This document shows, piece after piece, positions 42,954 through 51,298 of a stretch of 64,000 bases of DNA (position 1 is the first letter of the stretch; each line of letters opens with the position of its first letter). The notes below the pieces were generated by a model. It worked only from the letters and a program-made list of their open reading frames with translations. It searched no databases and was not told where the DNA came from. The translations under genes and the position numbers were made by a program. The stretch comes from Geobacillus stearothermophilus ATCC 12980 (GTDB lineage Bacteria; Bacillota; Bacilli; Bacillales; Anoxybacillaceae): positions 1,321,501 to 1,385,500 of the forward strand of contig NZ_CP128494.1 in assembly GCF_030369615.1 (NCBI RefSeq). The letters run 5' to 3'.

Positions 42954-42970
42954 TGTAAAAAATCGTTATA
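42954..42970 (+). promoter_or_regulatory. Possible GlnR/TnrA site upstream of glnA
   Basis: TGTAA-N7-TTATA fits TGTNA-N7-TNACA except for one base. It ends 28 bases before the -35 element of glnA. Confidence 0.4.
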
Positions 42971-42998
42971 AAAATACAGAAAAATTGCTAAAAAAGTG

Positions 42999-43027
42999 TT
43001 GCCAAACGGCCACTCTTTTTCTATAAT
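42999..43027 (+). promoter_or_regulatory. Sigma-A promoter of glnA
   Basis: TTGCCA and a perfect TATAAT are separated by 17 bases, 46 bases before the glnA start. Confidence 0.75.
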
Positions 43028-43073
43028 AAAAGCATGTTAGAAAAATAAACGTACGAATGTGAGGTAATGTTAC

Positions 43074-44432
43074 ATGTCGAAAACGTTCGTTTCCTCCACC
43101 CAAACGGGATTGCTCGAACAAATTAAAGAAACGATCCAACAAAAGAACGTTGAGCTTCTTCATTTGCAGTTTGTCGACATTGAAGGGATCTTAAAGCACG
43201 TGACCGTGACGGCTGAACAGCTTGATGATGTTGTCGAAGGGAAAATCATGTTTGATGGTTCGTCGATCAAAGGCTTCTCGCCGATCAACCGTTCCGACTT
43301 GTATCTTCTTCCGGATTTGAATACGTTTGCTGTTTTGCCGTGGACGGTCGAGGAAGGCTATGCGGAAGCGCGCTTTCTCTGCTCGGTGACCAATCCGGAC
43401 GGCACGCTGTTTGAAGGCGACCCGCGCAACGTGCTGAAAAAAACGATCGAGCGGGCGGCGGAAAAAGGATATACGATCTCGGTCGGTCCGGAGCTGGAGT
43501 TTTTCCTGTTCAAAGCCGATGAAAACGGCAATCCGACGCTCGAGCTCCATGATGGCGGCGGTTATTTCGAACCGTCTCCGAAAGACTTGGGCGAACGCGT
43601 TCGCCTTGAAATTTACCGCGCCTTAAAAGCGATGGGCTTTACGATTGAAGCGTCGCACCATGAAGTGGCGGAAGGCCAGCATGAGATCAACTTCAAATAT
43701 GCCGATGCGCTCGGTGCGGCTGACAATGCGACGACGTACAAATGGGTTGTCAAAACGATTGCCAGCAAGTTCGGCCTCCATGCGACGTTTATGCCAAAAC
43801 CGGTGTTTGGCATCAACGGTTCAGGCATGCATGTCAACATTTCCCTCTTCAAAGATGGGGAAAATGCGTTCTTTGATCCGAACGATGCGAACCAGTTGTC
43901 AGAAACAGCGTACCAATTCATCGCGGGCTTGCTGAAAAACGTAAAACACTTCGCGGCGGTTACGAACCCGCTTGTCAACTCGTACAAACGGCTTGTGCCA
44001 GGGTATGAAGCGCCTTGCTACATCGCTTGGTCCGCTTCCAACCGTTCGGCGCTCATCCGCATTCCGGCCAAACGCGGCGTCGCGACGCGCGTTGAGCTCC
44101 GTTGCCCGGATCCGTCGGCCAATCCGTATTTGGCGTATGCCATCATCGCTGCCGCTGGCCTTGACGGTGTCGAAAAAGGTTTAACCGCTCCGGCGCCGAT
44201 TGATGAAGACATCTTCCATATGTCGGAAGAACGACGTGCGGAGCTTGGCATCGACAACTTGCCGGAAAACTTGGGCGAGGCCATCGCAGCGCTAGAAAGC
44301 GGAGAAATCGGCCGCGCGACGCTTGGCGAGCACGTATTCAACGAATATGTCGCGTTGAAAAAAGAGGAATGGAACAGCTACCGCACGGCGGTTCATGCTT
44401 GGGAAGTCGAGCGGTATCAAGGAAAGTTCTGA
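43074..44432 (+). CDS. glnA: Glutamine synthetase, type I
   Basis: The 452-residue enzyme makes glutamine from glutamate, ammonia and ATP. Motifs visible: FDGSSIKGF near residue 58, VGPELEFFLF near 137, GSGMHVNISLF near 250, and NRSALIRIPAKRG near 325, all in family order. It is slightly longer than the usual 444 residues because of an N-terminal extension. GlnR, normally encoded directly upstream in the glnRA operon of Bacillaceae, is absent, so this may be an additional glnA copy. A possible GlnR/TnrA box lies upstream and a terminator follows. Confidence 0.96.
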   Translation: MSKTFVSSTQTGLLEQIKETIQQKNVELLHLQFVDIEGILKHVTVTAEQLDDVVEGKIMFDGSSIKGFSPINRSDLYLLPDLNTFAVLPWTVEEGYAEARFLCSVTNPDGTLFEGDPRNVLKKTIERAAEKGYTISVGPELEFFLFKADENGNPTLELHDGGGYFEPSPKDLGERVRLEIYRALKAMGFTIEASHHEVAEGQHEINFKYADALGAADNATTYKWVVKTIASKFGLHATFMPKPVFGINGSGMHVNISLFKDGENAFFDPNDANQLSETAYQFIAGLLKNVKHFAAVTNPLVNSYKRLVPGYEAPCYIAWSASNRSALIRIPAKRGVATRVELRCPDPSANPYLAYAIIAAAGLDGVEKGLTAPAPIDEDIFHMSEERRAELGIDNLPENLGEAIAALESGEIGRATLGEHVFNEYVALKKEEWNSYRTAVHAWEVERYQGKF

Positions 44433-44448
44433 TCGAAAGCCAGCATTC

Positions 44449-44487
44449 AAAAGGTGTCCCGTCGCCATATTCGGGGCGCCTTTTTTC
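44449..44487 (+). terminator. Terminator of glnA, GGTGTCCC type
   Basis: AAAGGTGTCCC pairs with GGGGCGCCTTT (two wobbles), followed by six Ts. Confidence 0.85.
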
Positions 44488-44618
44488 TGCAGGCAGCTGT
44501 TTGTCTTGATGGACGGCCGCGCGGCGCCTTCCGCCCGTCGGCCGCCAAGCTGCCGGCGTTCGCAACGTCATCTTGCGCGTGGGGAGGAAAAGATGACTGC
44601 ATTTTTTTATTTTTTAAA

Positions 44619-44639
44619 TTCATAGTTGACATCTATGAA
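44619..44639 (+). promoter_or_regulatory. 21-bp palindrome at the promoter of the TauE/SafE gene
   Basis: TTCATAG and CTATGAA flank TTGACAT exactly 7-7-7. TTGACA inside would be the -35 of a promoter whose -10 is TTAAAT 17 bases on. A repressor bound here would cover the -35. Confidence 0.55.
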
Positions 44640-44695
44640 TAATGGGATTTAAATTATAAGTAACACGCTCAACTATTGCAAGCGGAGGGAAACCA

Positions 44696-45583
44696 ATGAA
44701 AAAACTGATCGTTTTTGTGTTTGTAGGATTTATCGCCCAGTTGATCGACGGATCGCTCGGAATGGCGTACGGCGTCACCTCGTCGACGCTGCTGTTGACG
44801 TTTGGCATCGCTCCAGCTGTTGCCTCGGCGTCCGTTCATTTGGCGGAAGTGGTGACGACAGCGGCGTCCGGCGCCTCTCACTGGAAATTTGGCAACGTCG
44901 ATCGCGCCATGGTCGGGAAGCTCATTATTCCTGGGTCGGTCGGCGCGTTTATCGGAGCATGCTTTTTAAGCAACTTGCCAGGGGATTTGATCAAACCGTA
45001 TGTATCGTTGTTTTTATTGGCGCTTGGCTTTTACATTATTTATCGATTTTTAGTGTTGAACGGCCGCGCGCCGTCGGCGTCAGGAAAACAGTGGTCCAAT
45101 AAGCAGCTCGTCCCGCTCGGCTTGGCGGCCGGTTTTCTTGATGCGACCGGCGGTGGGGGCTGGGGGCCGATTGCGACGCCGGTGTTGTTGGCCAATAAAA
45201 GCACGGAAGCGCGCAAGGTGGTCGGCACCGTCGATACATCCGAATTTGCCGTCGCGCTGTCGGCGACGCTAGGATTCGTCATTTCGCTTGGTTGGGAGCA
45301 AGTGAACTGGCACTGGGTGCTGACGCTCATGGCTGGCGGGGTCGTCGCTGCACCGATCGCCGCTTGGCTTGTGCGCAAACTGCCGTCCCATTTGCTTGGA
45401 GTGTTGGTTGGCGGATTGATTATTTTGACAAACGTTCGCACGCTTCTGCACGCTTGGGAAGCCCCGGCGCCGGTTTATCCTGCTGTGTACGGCCTCATCG
45501 TCATCGGCTGGGCGGCGGCAGTATGGGTGGCGATCAGAAATGGACGGAAAGGAAAAACAGCTAGTGGGGAGTTGGCGTCGTAA
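44696..45583 (+). CDS. TauE/SafE (DUF81) family exporter
   Basis: The 295-residue membrane protein has seven to eight TM helices and the family repeat: FIAQLIDGSLGMAYGVTSST near residue 10 and GFLDATGGGGWGPIATPVLL near residue 143. Members export sulfite or organosulfonates, or import sulfate. The substrate is unproved here. GGAGGGAAACC precedes the ATG. It is monocistronic behind a palindromic operator-like site. Confidence 0.9.
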   Translation: MKKLIVFVFVGFIAQLIDGSLGMAYGVTSSTLLLTFGIAPAVASASVHLAEVVTTAASGASHWKFGNVDRAMVGKLIIPGSVGAFIGACFLSNLPGDLIKPYVSLFLLALGFYIIYRFLVLNGRAPSASGKQWSNKQLVPLGLAAGFLDATGGGGWGPIATPVLLANKSTEARKVVGTVDTSEFAVALSATLGFVISLGWEQVNWHWVLTLMAGGVVAAPIAAWLVRKLPSHLLGVLVGGLIILTNVRTLLHAWEAPAPVYPAVYGLIVIGWAAAVWVAIRNGRKGKTASGELAS

Positions 45584-45870
45584 GCATTAGGGGGCGCTTG
45601 GCAAACGACAGTGTCTTTCCGTTGGCGGCAGCGTTGGATGCGATCGGGTTGAGCATCAGGGAGCTTGTTCGTGCTGCAAAGGGCAACGGTCGACAGCGCC
45701 TGCCCTCAAAAATAGCGCGCGGATCAGTTGTTGCCCCGTTGACGACAGTTGAAACGAGAAGGTGGCTCTTGCCCTCTGGGCAGGGGCTGCTTTTTTATCA
45801 ACCCCTGTAGCGGGAAGCCGGTTTCTATGTTAAAATATTCTGCATCATCAACCAAAGGGGGAGAGGGAAC
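45584..45870 (+). other. Intergenic region with one terminator
   Basis: This region has no supported gene. A 70-residue frame from TTG 45598 shows no recognisable domain. A hairpin GGCTCTTGCCC/GGGCAGGGGCT with a T6 tail (about 45762-45797) is a likely terminator. Upstream sequence is GC-rich and may fold, but no known riboswitch core was recognised. Confidence 0.5.
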
Positions 45871-46831
45871 ATGGCACAGCCGCTTGATCTCGGCCGCCGC
45901 ATTTCACTCATCGATTTGTATGATTTTCGCATGCCGCGGCGCACCGGTACATACGTGCTTCACGAAGAGAACTTGGCGATCGTGGAAACAGGGCCAAGTC
46001 CGTCGGTGCCGCATTTGCTTGCTGGGTTGAAAGCGCTTTATATTGATCCGTCTGATATTCGCTATATCATCGTTACCCATATTCATTTGGACCACGCCGG
46101 CGGTGTAGGGCTACTTCTTCAGCATTGCCCGAATGCGATGGTTGTCGTCCATCCGAAAGGGAAGCGGCATTTGGCTGATCCATCGCGCCTCATCGCCGGG
46201 GCGAAGGCGGTCGGTGTACGGCGCGCAGTTTGAGTCGCTCTTTGATCCGATTCTTCCGGTGCCAGAAGAGCGATTGATTGTGAAAGAGGACGGGGAAACG
46301 TTGGCGTTGAGTGTGGAGCGGACGCTCACGTTCTATGATACGCCGGGGCATGCGAACCATCATGTTTCCATTTATGATTCGTACAGCCGCGGCGTGTTCA
46401 CCGGCGATACGATCGGCGTTTTTTACCCGCAGCTGCAAGAAGCGGGGCTTACGTTTTGCCTGCCTTCAACATCTCCGAACCAATTTGACCCTGAAGCGAT
46501 GGAGCGGTCGGCTGAGCGGCTCGAGAAGTTGAATCCGTCGCGCATCTATTTTGGTCATTTTGGCATGCTCGATGACCCGCAGGAGGCGTTCCGCCAGCTT
46601 CGCGTTTGGCTGCCGAAGTTCGTGGCGGCAGGAAAAGAAGCGATCGAGCGAAATCCGGAAGCATCGCCCGCAGAGCAGGCGAAAGTCGCTGCACAACGGT
46701 TGCGCCGCGATGTAGAAGCGTTTTTGAACGAATATGGCGTCCCGTCTTCGTCGCCGGTGTATGCGGCGATCGAGCTGGATTTGCAAGTGTGCGCGATGGG
46801 GTTGATCGATTACTGGCATAAGCGGCGGTGA
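45871..46831 (+). pseudogene. MBL-fold metallohydrolase split by a 4-bp duplication
   Basis: From ATG 45871 (GGGGGAGAGGGAAC upstream) the first 116 codons encode an MBL N-terminus with the zinc motif THIHLDHAGG near residue 70. At 46208-46215 the sequence CGGTCGGT duplicates four bases, the frame is lost and a stop follows at 46233. The other frame then encodes the rest (YGAQFESLFDPILPVPEERL, DTPGHANHHVSIY, GDTIGVFYP) to 46831. Deleting one CGGT restores a protein of about 318 residues. A lactonase- or ribonuclease-type hydrolase was probably encoded. Confidence 0.87.
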
Positions 46832-46846
46832 TAGGGGTGAATGAAC

Positions 46847-46877
46847 GGTGTCCCAAGCATAAAAGGGACACCTTTTC
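46847..46877 (+). terminator. Terminator, GGTGTCCC type
   Basis: GGTGTCCC pairs perfectly with GGGACACC and runs into TTTTC. Confidence 0.85.
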
Positions 46878-47111
46878 TTTGTTAATACGTATAACGATGA
46901 TGATGACGAATCCGTCTGCTTGGTTTCATGCCATGAGGCCGGTTTTTCTCCTTCCAAACGGTGCGTTTTGCGGTTCAAGACAGGCGTTGGTTGGCGGCGA
47001 AACGCACGGCTTCAGGCGCGCCGTTTCGTGAACGGGAGATGGATATGGTAGAGTGGGAGTGCAGAATCCCAATCTTCGTTCTCAACCACGACGCCATAAG
47101 GAGGTGGGGAC

Positions 47112-47420
47112 GCGAAGCAAGAGAAACCGTTTCTGTATCGCATTGGCATTGACCTCATCATCGCCTCGTTCGTCGTTTGGGTGGCGGTGCCGATCGCGCC
47201 GTTTCTGCCGTTTTCAGCCGCTGTCAAGGCAACGATTGTCGCCACGGTCATTGCGGCGGCGGAAGTCATGTTTTGGCTTGGGGTGCTGCTGGCTGGAAAA
47301 GAAGCAGCGAGGAAGCTGAAAGCGTATTGGAATCCGAAGCATTGGCGCATAAATCGGCAACGGTTGGATCAAACCAATGATGTTAAGCAAAAAGAGGAAC
47401 GGTTGGAAGAAAGCCAATAA
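47112..47420 (+). CDS. Transporter-suffix-domain-like protein lacking a normal start codon
   Basis: The frame from 47112 encodes AKQEKPFLYRIGIDLIIASF, a second TM (ATVIAAAEVMFWLGVLLAGK), then KAYWNPKHW and a charged tail. This is the pattern of the small two-TM 'transporter suffix' proteins. AAGGAGG lies at 47098-47104 as if for a start near 47110. However, no ATG, GTG or TTG exists in frame between the stop at 47097 and the GTG at 47181, and that GTG would cut the first TM. A mutated start or an unusual initiation codon is implied. Confidence 0.6.
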   Translation, partial: AKQEKPFLYRIGIDLIIASFVVWVAVPIAPFLPFSAAVKATIVATVIAAAEVMFWLGVLLAGKEAARKLKAYWNPKHWRINRQRLDQTNDVKQKEERLEESQ

Positions 47421-47437
47421 AGAGATGAGGTGGTGGC

Positions 47438-48235
47438 ATGAGACGGAGAGCTGTTTCGTTTCTCATCGTTGTTGCCGCTCTGTCCGGAGCGCTTTGGCTT
47501 GGCGGCCTGGCATTGGCGGTGCAAGACCAGTTTTTTTCGGTCGCCAAGCCGCCGACGAAAGAACAACGGCCGCCGACGGCTGAAACAAGGCAACATGACG
47601 AGAAAATGGATATTGTTGCTCTTGGCGATTCGTTGACGAGAGGAACGGGCGATGAAAGCGGAAAAGGGTATGTCGGCTATATGGTCGATGAGCTTCGCCG
47701 GAAAACGGACAAACCGATCCGTGTGACGAACTTGGCCATCCGCGGCCTTCGCTCTGACGGACTGCTTCGCCAGCTTGGCCAGCCTGAGATTCAGCGGCAA
47801 GTCGCCATGGCGGATCTTATTGTGATGACCATCGGCGGCAACGACTTGTTTCAAGGCGGGGAAGCGTTGAAACTGGATCGAAAGCAGCTGAATGAGGCGA
47901 AACGGCGATATGTAGCCAACCTAGACCGCATTTTCGCCGCGCTGCGCCGCTTCAACAGCGAAGCGGTCATTTTTGCGATCGGTTTGTACAACCCGTTTGG
48001 CGATTTAGACGATGCCAAACGGACGTCGGCGGTTGTGCGCGATTGGAATTTTGCATCAGCGGAAGTGGCGGCCCGCTATCCGAACATCGTCGCGGTGCCG
48101 ACGTTTGATTTGTTTGCCCTCCATGTCAACGACTATTTGTACAGCGACCATTTTCATCCAAACGCGGCAGGCTACAAGCGGATTGGAGAGCGCGTCGCCT
48201 CGCTCATCACGTTGACGGAGGAGGGTGAGCAATGA
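47438..48235 (+). CDS. SGNH/GDSL-type esterase/lipase, membrane anchored
   Basis: The 265-residue protein has an N-terminal TM/signal anchor (residues 5-28), a short linker, and an SGNH hydrolase domain: block I VALGDSLTRGTGDESG (nucleophile Ser near residue 68), block III GGNDLF near 131, and block V DHFHPNAAGY with the catalytic Asp-His near 240. It probably acts outside the membrane on an acyl ester. GAGGTGGTGGC precedes the ATG. Its stop overlaps the ABC ATPase start by 4 bases, tying it to the exporter. Confidence 0.9.
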   Translation: MRRRAVSFLIVVAALSGALWLGGLALAVQDQFFSVAKPPTKEQRPPTAETRQHDEKMDIVALGDSLTRGTGDESGKGYVGYMVDELRRKTDKPIRVTNLAIRGLRSDGLLRQLGQPEIQRQVAMADLIVMTIGGNDLFQGGEALKLDRKQLNEAKRRYVANLDRIFAALRRFNSEAVIFAIGLYNPFGDLDDAKRTSAVVRDWNFASAEVAARYPNIVAVPTFDLFALHVNDYLYSDHFHPNAAGYKRIGERVASLITLTEEGEQ

Positions 48236-49146
48236 CCAAACAGGTGACGTTAGCGGTCAAAGAGCTGCGGAAAACGATTCGCGGCAAGGAAATTATTAAA
48301 GGCATTTCGTTTGAGTTGCATGAGGGGGAAGTATTCGGTTTTTTAGGGCCGAACGGCGCGGGAAAAACGACAACGATCCGCATGCTCGTCGGGCTCATTC
48401 GGCCGACGTCGGGGACGGTGGCGATTTGCGGGTATGATCTTCACCGCCAGTTTACCGACGCGATCCGCCAGATCGGCTGCATCGTCGAAAACCCAGAAAT
48501 GTATCCGTATTTAACAGGATGGGAAAACCTTGAACATTTCGCCCGCATGATACCGGGAATTGGTGCAGATCGGATCATGGAAGTGGCGAAGCTCGTCGGC
48601 CTTGAACAGCGCATCCATGACCGAGTGGGCACGTATTCGCTCGGCATGCGGCAGCGGCTCGGCATCGCTCAGGCGCTGCTTGGAAAGCCGAAGGTGCTCA
48701 TTTTGGACGAGCCGACCAACGGCCTTGACCCGGCCGGCATTCGCGAAATGCGCGCCTTCATCCGCTTTTTGGCGGAAACGGAAGGGTTGAGCGTCCTTGT
48801 TTCATCGCATTTGTTAAGTGAAATTCAATTAATGTGCGACCGCGTCGCCATTATGGCGAAAGGACGGCTCTTGGCCGTGGACACGGTTGAGCGGCTGTTA
48901 AACCAACAGGCGCGCGTCGTCTGGAAAGCCGCTCCAACGGATCGGGCGCGGGCGCTGTTAGCGGCGGAAACCGAGGTGTTGCGCGCCGATGAAGAGACGA
49001 TCGTCACGCCATATGAGCCGTCGAGACTAGCCGCTTGGAACGCCAAGCTTGTCCAAGCCGGCGTCTCGGTTTCGGAAATTGAACCGCGGCTGCCGACGCT
49101 CGAGGACTTGTTTATCGAGCTGACAGGGGGCGAAACGATTGAGTAA
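48232..49146 (+). CDS. ABC transporter ATP-binding protein (BcrA/YhcG-like)
   Basis: The 304-residue ATPase has Walker A GPNGAGKTT near residue 42, signature YSLGMRQRLG near 136, Walker B VLILDEPTNGLD near 154, and the H-loop SSHLL. The C-terminal about 80 residues are the ABC-2-associated domain. GGAGGGTGAGCA precedes the ATG. It overlaps the GDSL gene and the permease gene, so the three form one operon. Bacitracin-type self-resistance or lipid export is a family-level guess. Confidence 0.92.
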   Translation: MTKQVTLAVKELRKTIRGKEIIKGISFELHEGEVFGFLGPNGAGKTTTIRMLVGLIRPTSGTVAICGYDLHRQFTDAIRQIGCIVENPEMYPYLTGWENLEHFARMIPGIGADRIMEVAKLVGLEQRIHDRVGTYSLGMRQRLGIAQALLGKPKVLILDEPTNGLDPAGIREMRAFIRFLAETEGLSVLVSSHLLSEIQLMCDRVAIMAKGRLLAVDTVERLLNQQARVVWKAAPTDRARALLAAETEVLRADEETIVTPYEPSRLAAWNAKLVQAGVSVSEIEPRLPTLEDLFIELTGGETIE

Positions 49147-50119
49147 GCTCGTGTATAATGAAATGTTGAAAATCGTCCGCAAAAAGCGGCTATGGGTGAT
49201 CGCCGCCATCATTGTGGTGCTCGTCGCCTTGTTTACATACGCCCAATACCGCGAGACGGAAGAGTTGAGAAAACGGCTTGGCACGACCGACTGGCGGACG
49301 CAGCTGCAGCAGCAAATCGTCGATTTGCAAAACCGCTTGCAGTCGCCGAGCATGTCTGAGGAATGGCAGAAATACTTGCAAATCCGCCTCAAGCAGCAGC
49401 AGTACTACTTAGAGCACAACATTAATCCGTCCGCCCCTGGAGCGCCGACGTTTATGCGCACGTTTATCGAAAACGCCATCGACTTGTTTTTGCCGCTTTT
49501 AGTGATGGTGGTTGCGGCCGATTTAGTGTCGTCCGAGGCAAGCGCTGGAACGATCAAGCTGCTTCTCGTTCGGCCGGTGAAGCGGTGGAAAATTTTGTTG
49601 AGCAAATATATCGCGTTGCTCCTGTCGGTGTCGCTCATTATGCTGATGGCGGCGGTGCTGTCGTATGCCATCTCCGGACTCGTGTTTGGATATGGCGGCT
49701 TCCGTCTGCCGCTATTGACCGGATTTGTCCAGCAAGGAGAGGATCTCAATACAGCGAATGTCCACATGATTCCGCAATGGAAATACATTTTGATCGAGCT
49801 CGGGCTGGCAGCGTTTGTGAGCGTTGTCGTCGGCACACTGACGTTTATGTTTTCCGTGCTGCTTAGGAGCACGGCGGCGGTGATGGGCATCATGCTGGCA
49901 GCATTGATTTCTGGCGCGATTTTGTCGAACATGGTGTCGTCGTGGCATTCGGCAAAATATTTGTTTATGGTCAATTTGCGGCTGACGGATTACATAAAAG
50001 GAGCGGCTCCGCCGATTGAGGGGATGACGCTTGGCTTTTCGATGGCCGTGCTGGCTGTCTGGGGGCTTGCAGGGCTTCTTGTCGCTTTTTTTGTCTTTAT
50101 GCGGCGAGATGTCTATTGA
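49139..50119 (+). CDS. ABC-2 type transporter permease
   Basis: The 326-residue membrane protein has a TM near residue 18, an external helical segment rich in Gln (LQQQIVDLQNRLQSPSM, about residues 60-90), and five more TM helices from residue 115 onwards. This is the ABC-2 permease plan. It starts with TTG 49139 inside the ATPase gene end. A terminator follows the stop. Confidence 0.88.
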   Translation: MSKLVYNEMLKIVRKKRLWVIAAIIVVLVALFTYAQYRETEELRKRLGTTDWRTQLQQQIVDLQNRLQSPSMSEEWQKYLQIRLKQQQYYLEHNINPSAPGAPTFMRTFIENAIDLFLPLLVMVVAADLVSSEASAGTIKLLLVRPVKRWKILLSKYIALLLSVSLIMLMAAVLSYAISGLVFGYGGFRLPLLTGFVQQGEDLNTANVHMIPQWKYILIELGLAAFVSVVVGTLTFMFSVLLRSTAAVMGIMLAALISGAILSNMVSSWHSAKYLFMVNLRLTDYIKGAAPPIEGMTLGFSMAVLAVWGLAGLLVAFFVFMRRDVY

Positions 50120-50136
50120 AAACGGCAGAGCGGCGA

Positions 50137-50170
50137 AAACCTGAGGGGGTGTTCCCTCGGGTTTTTTAGT
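50137..50170 (+). terminator. Rho-independent terminator
   Basis: AAAACCTGAGGG pairs with CCCTCGGGTTTT and is followed by TTAG. It closes the GDSL-ABC operon. Confidence 0.88.
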
Positions 50171-50187
50171 GAAAGGGGATGAAATGC

Positions 50188-50938
50188 CTATCTATTCGGC
50201 TGCTTGTCGTGAACGCCGGCGAGTCCAAGCGCGTGATGGCCCCGCAGCAACTGTATAGATGCAATTTAAAGCTTTAACATTTTTCGTCTTTGCCGGTCAT
50301 TGCATCCGACTGTCGAGTGACCGAACAACGCTGCTTAAAGACCCATGAATGGGTCTGTGAAGCGAGTCGTTGTTCGGTCTTCCGTCACGCTAAGGCGTGA
50401 CGGAGGCAAGCCACACGCTTGCCTTCGACAGTCGAAAATGGGCAAACCACTTTTCTGTCAAGGATATGTTAAACTTCTTTGTTGCATCTATATGCTCCAC
50501 GGCCGGCCATTGCTGTTCATCGCAACGGATGAGAAGCACGATCCCATTCGGTATGGAAGAGATCGGCGCATCTTCGCGGTCGGCGAGCAAATACAGCTTG
50601 TTCATGTCGACTGAGCCGCGGTAGCTGTCCCAAATGCTGTACATGTAGATGGCCACATAAAACATGAGCCATCGTTCGTCAAGAACGGCTTTTGCCTTTT
50701 CAAAATCGCCAAGCAGCGAGTATAATATACCTGTATTGATATGGGCTTTTGTGTTGATAAACAGCTCCCAGAGGATTAACATAAAGGCCGTGGCGTAGCG
50801 TTGCTGCATCAAATTGCCGAAACCCGGAAACGAAAAGGAAAAAAAGGCGACGACAAGCGGATGACGCAAATGGAAATGGGTGGTTGTCAATTGCGACAAA
50901 TGCGCCCGTTTGCGCCGCGCCGGCGGAATGAGTTTCAC
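50188..50938 (-). pseudogene. Unknown membrane-associated protein interrupted by a family A element
   Basis: From GTG 50938 (after GGAAAGGGGG) the frame encodes a basic head, a hydrophobic stretch (LVVAFFSFSFPGFGNLMQQR) and a soluble part up to WPAVEH, about 149 residues. Element copy 2 enters there. Beyond it the same sense reads QLLRGHHALGLAGVHDKQPN and stops at 50188, which looks like the native C-terminus. Without the element the protein would be about 170 residues. I do not recognise the family. Confidence 0.7.
50254..50492 (+). mobile_element. MITE-like element, family A, copy 2
   Basis: About 239 bases from TATAGATGCAA to TTGCATCTATA. All internal stems of copy 1 are present with changed loops: CGACTGTC/GACAGTCG, ACCGAACAAC/GTTGTTCGGT, AGACCCAT/ATGGGTCT, CCGTCACGC/GGCGTGACGG, plus GGCAAGC/GCTTGCC. 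It splits the minus-strand gene at 50188-50938. Confidence 0.88.
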
Positions 50939-51068
50939 AAAGCGCCCCCTTTCCTTTACACGGTTGCTGTGTTTTTAGTAGTAGAAAAAAAGGAGCGGCA
51001 GCTATGCAGGTCGTTTCAGAAAAAAGATCAATTTTCATCCGTTATGGCGAAAAAAAGATAAAAAAACT

Positions 51069-51097
51069 ATTGACTTTCCTTTGAGGTTCATATAGAA
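51069..51097 (+). promoter_or_regulatory. Promoter of the tRNA cluster
   Basis: TTGACT and TAGAAT are separated by 17 bases, 33 bases before the first tRNA. Confidence 0.75.
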
Positions 51098-51129
51098 TAT
51101 GAATTGTCGCAAGGTAAACCAGCATATGT

Positions 51130-51206
51130 CGGGAAGTAGCTCAGCTTGGTAGAGCACACGGTTCGGGTCCGTGAGGTCGCAGGTTCAAATCCTGTCTTCC
51201 CGACCA
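51130..51206 (+). tRNA. tRNA-Pro (anticodon CGG)
   Basis: A 77-base cloverleaf: acceptor CGGGAAG/CTTCCCG, anticodon stem CACGG/CCGTG with loop TTCGGGT (anticodon CGG, reads CCG), T-arm GGTTCAAATCC, and encoded ACCA end. It is first of three tRNAs. Confidence 0.95.
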
Positions 51207-51216
51207 TTATAGACAT

Positions 51217-51289
51217 GGGGCCTTAGCTCAGCTGGGAGAGCGCCTGCCCCGCACGCAGGAGGTCATCGGTTCGAATCCGATAGGCTCCA
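51217..51289 (+). tRNA. tRNA-Ala (anticodon CGC), C at position 33
   Basis: A 73-base cloverleaf: acceptor GGGGCCT/AGGCTCC including the G3:U70 alanine identity pair, and anticodon stem CCTGC/GCAGG with loop CCCGCAC. The anticodon is CGC (reads GCG). Position 33, which is U in almost all tRNAs, is C here. CCA is not encoded. The T-arm GGTTCGAATCC is normal. Confidence 0.88.
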
Positions 51290-51298
51290 TTTTCATAC

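Noticed and set aside
45598..45810. 70-residue ORF after the TauE/SafE gene
   Set aside because: It starts with TTG, runs through a terminator hairpin and has no recognisable domain.
48232..49146. Complete bacitracin resistance (Bcr/Bce) system
   Set aside because: The ATPase and permease are of the BcrAB type, but there is no BceRS-like two-component system or third Bcr subunit. A GDSL hydrolase lies in the operon instead.
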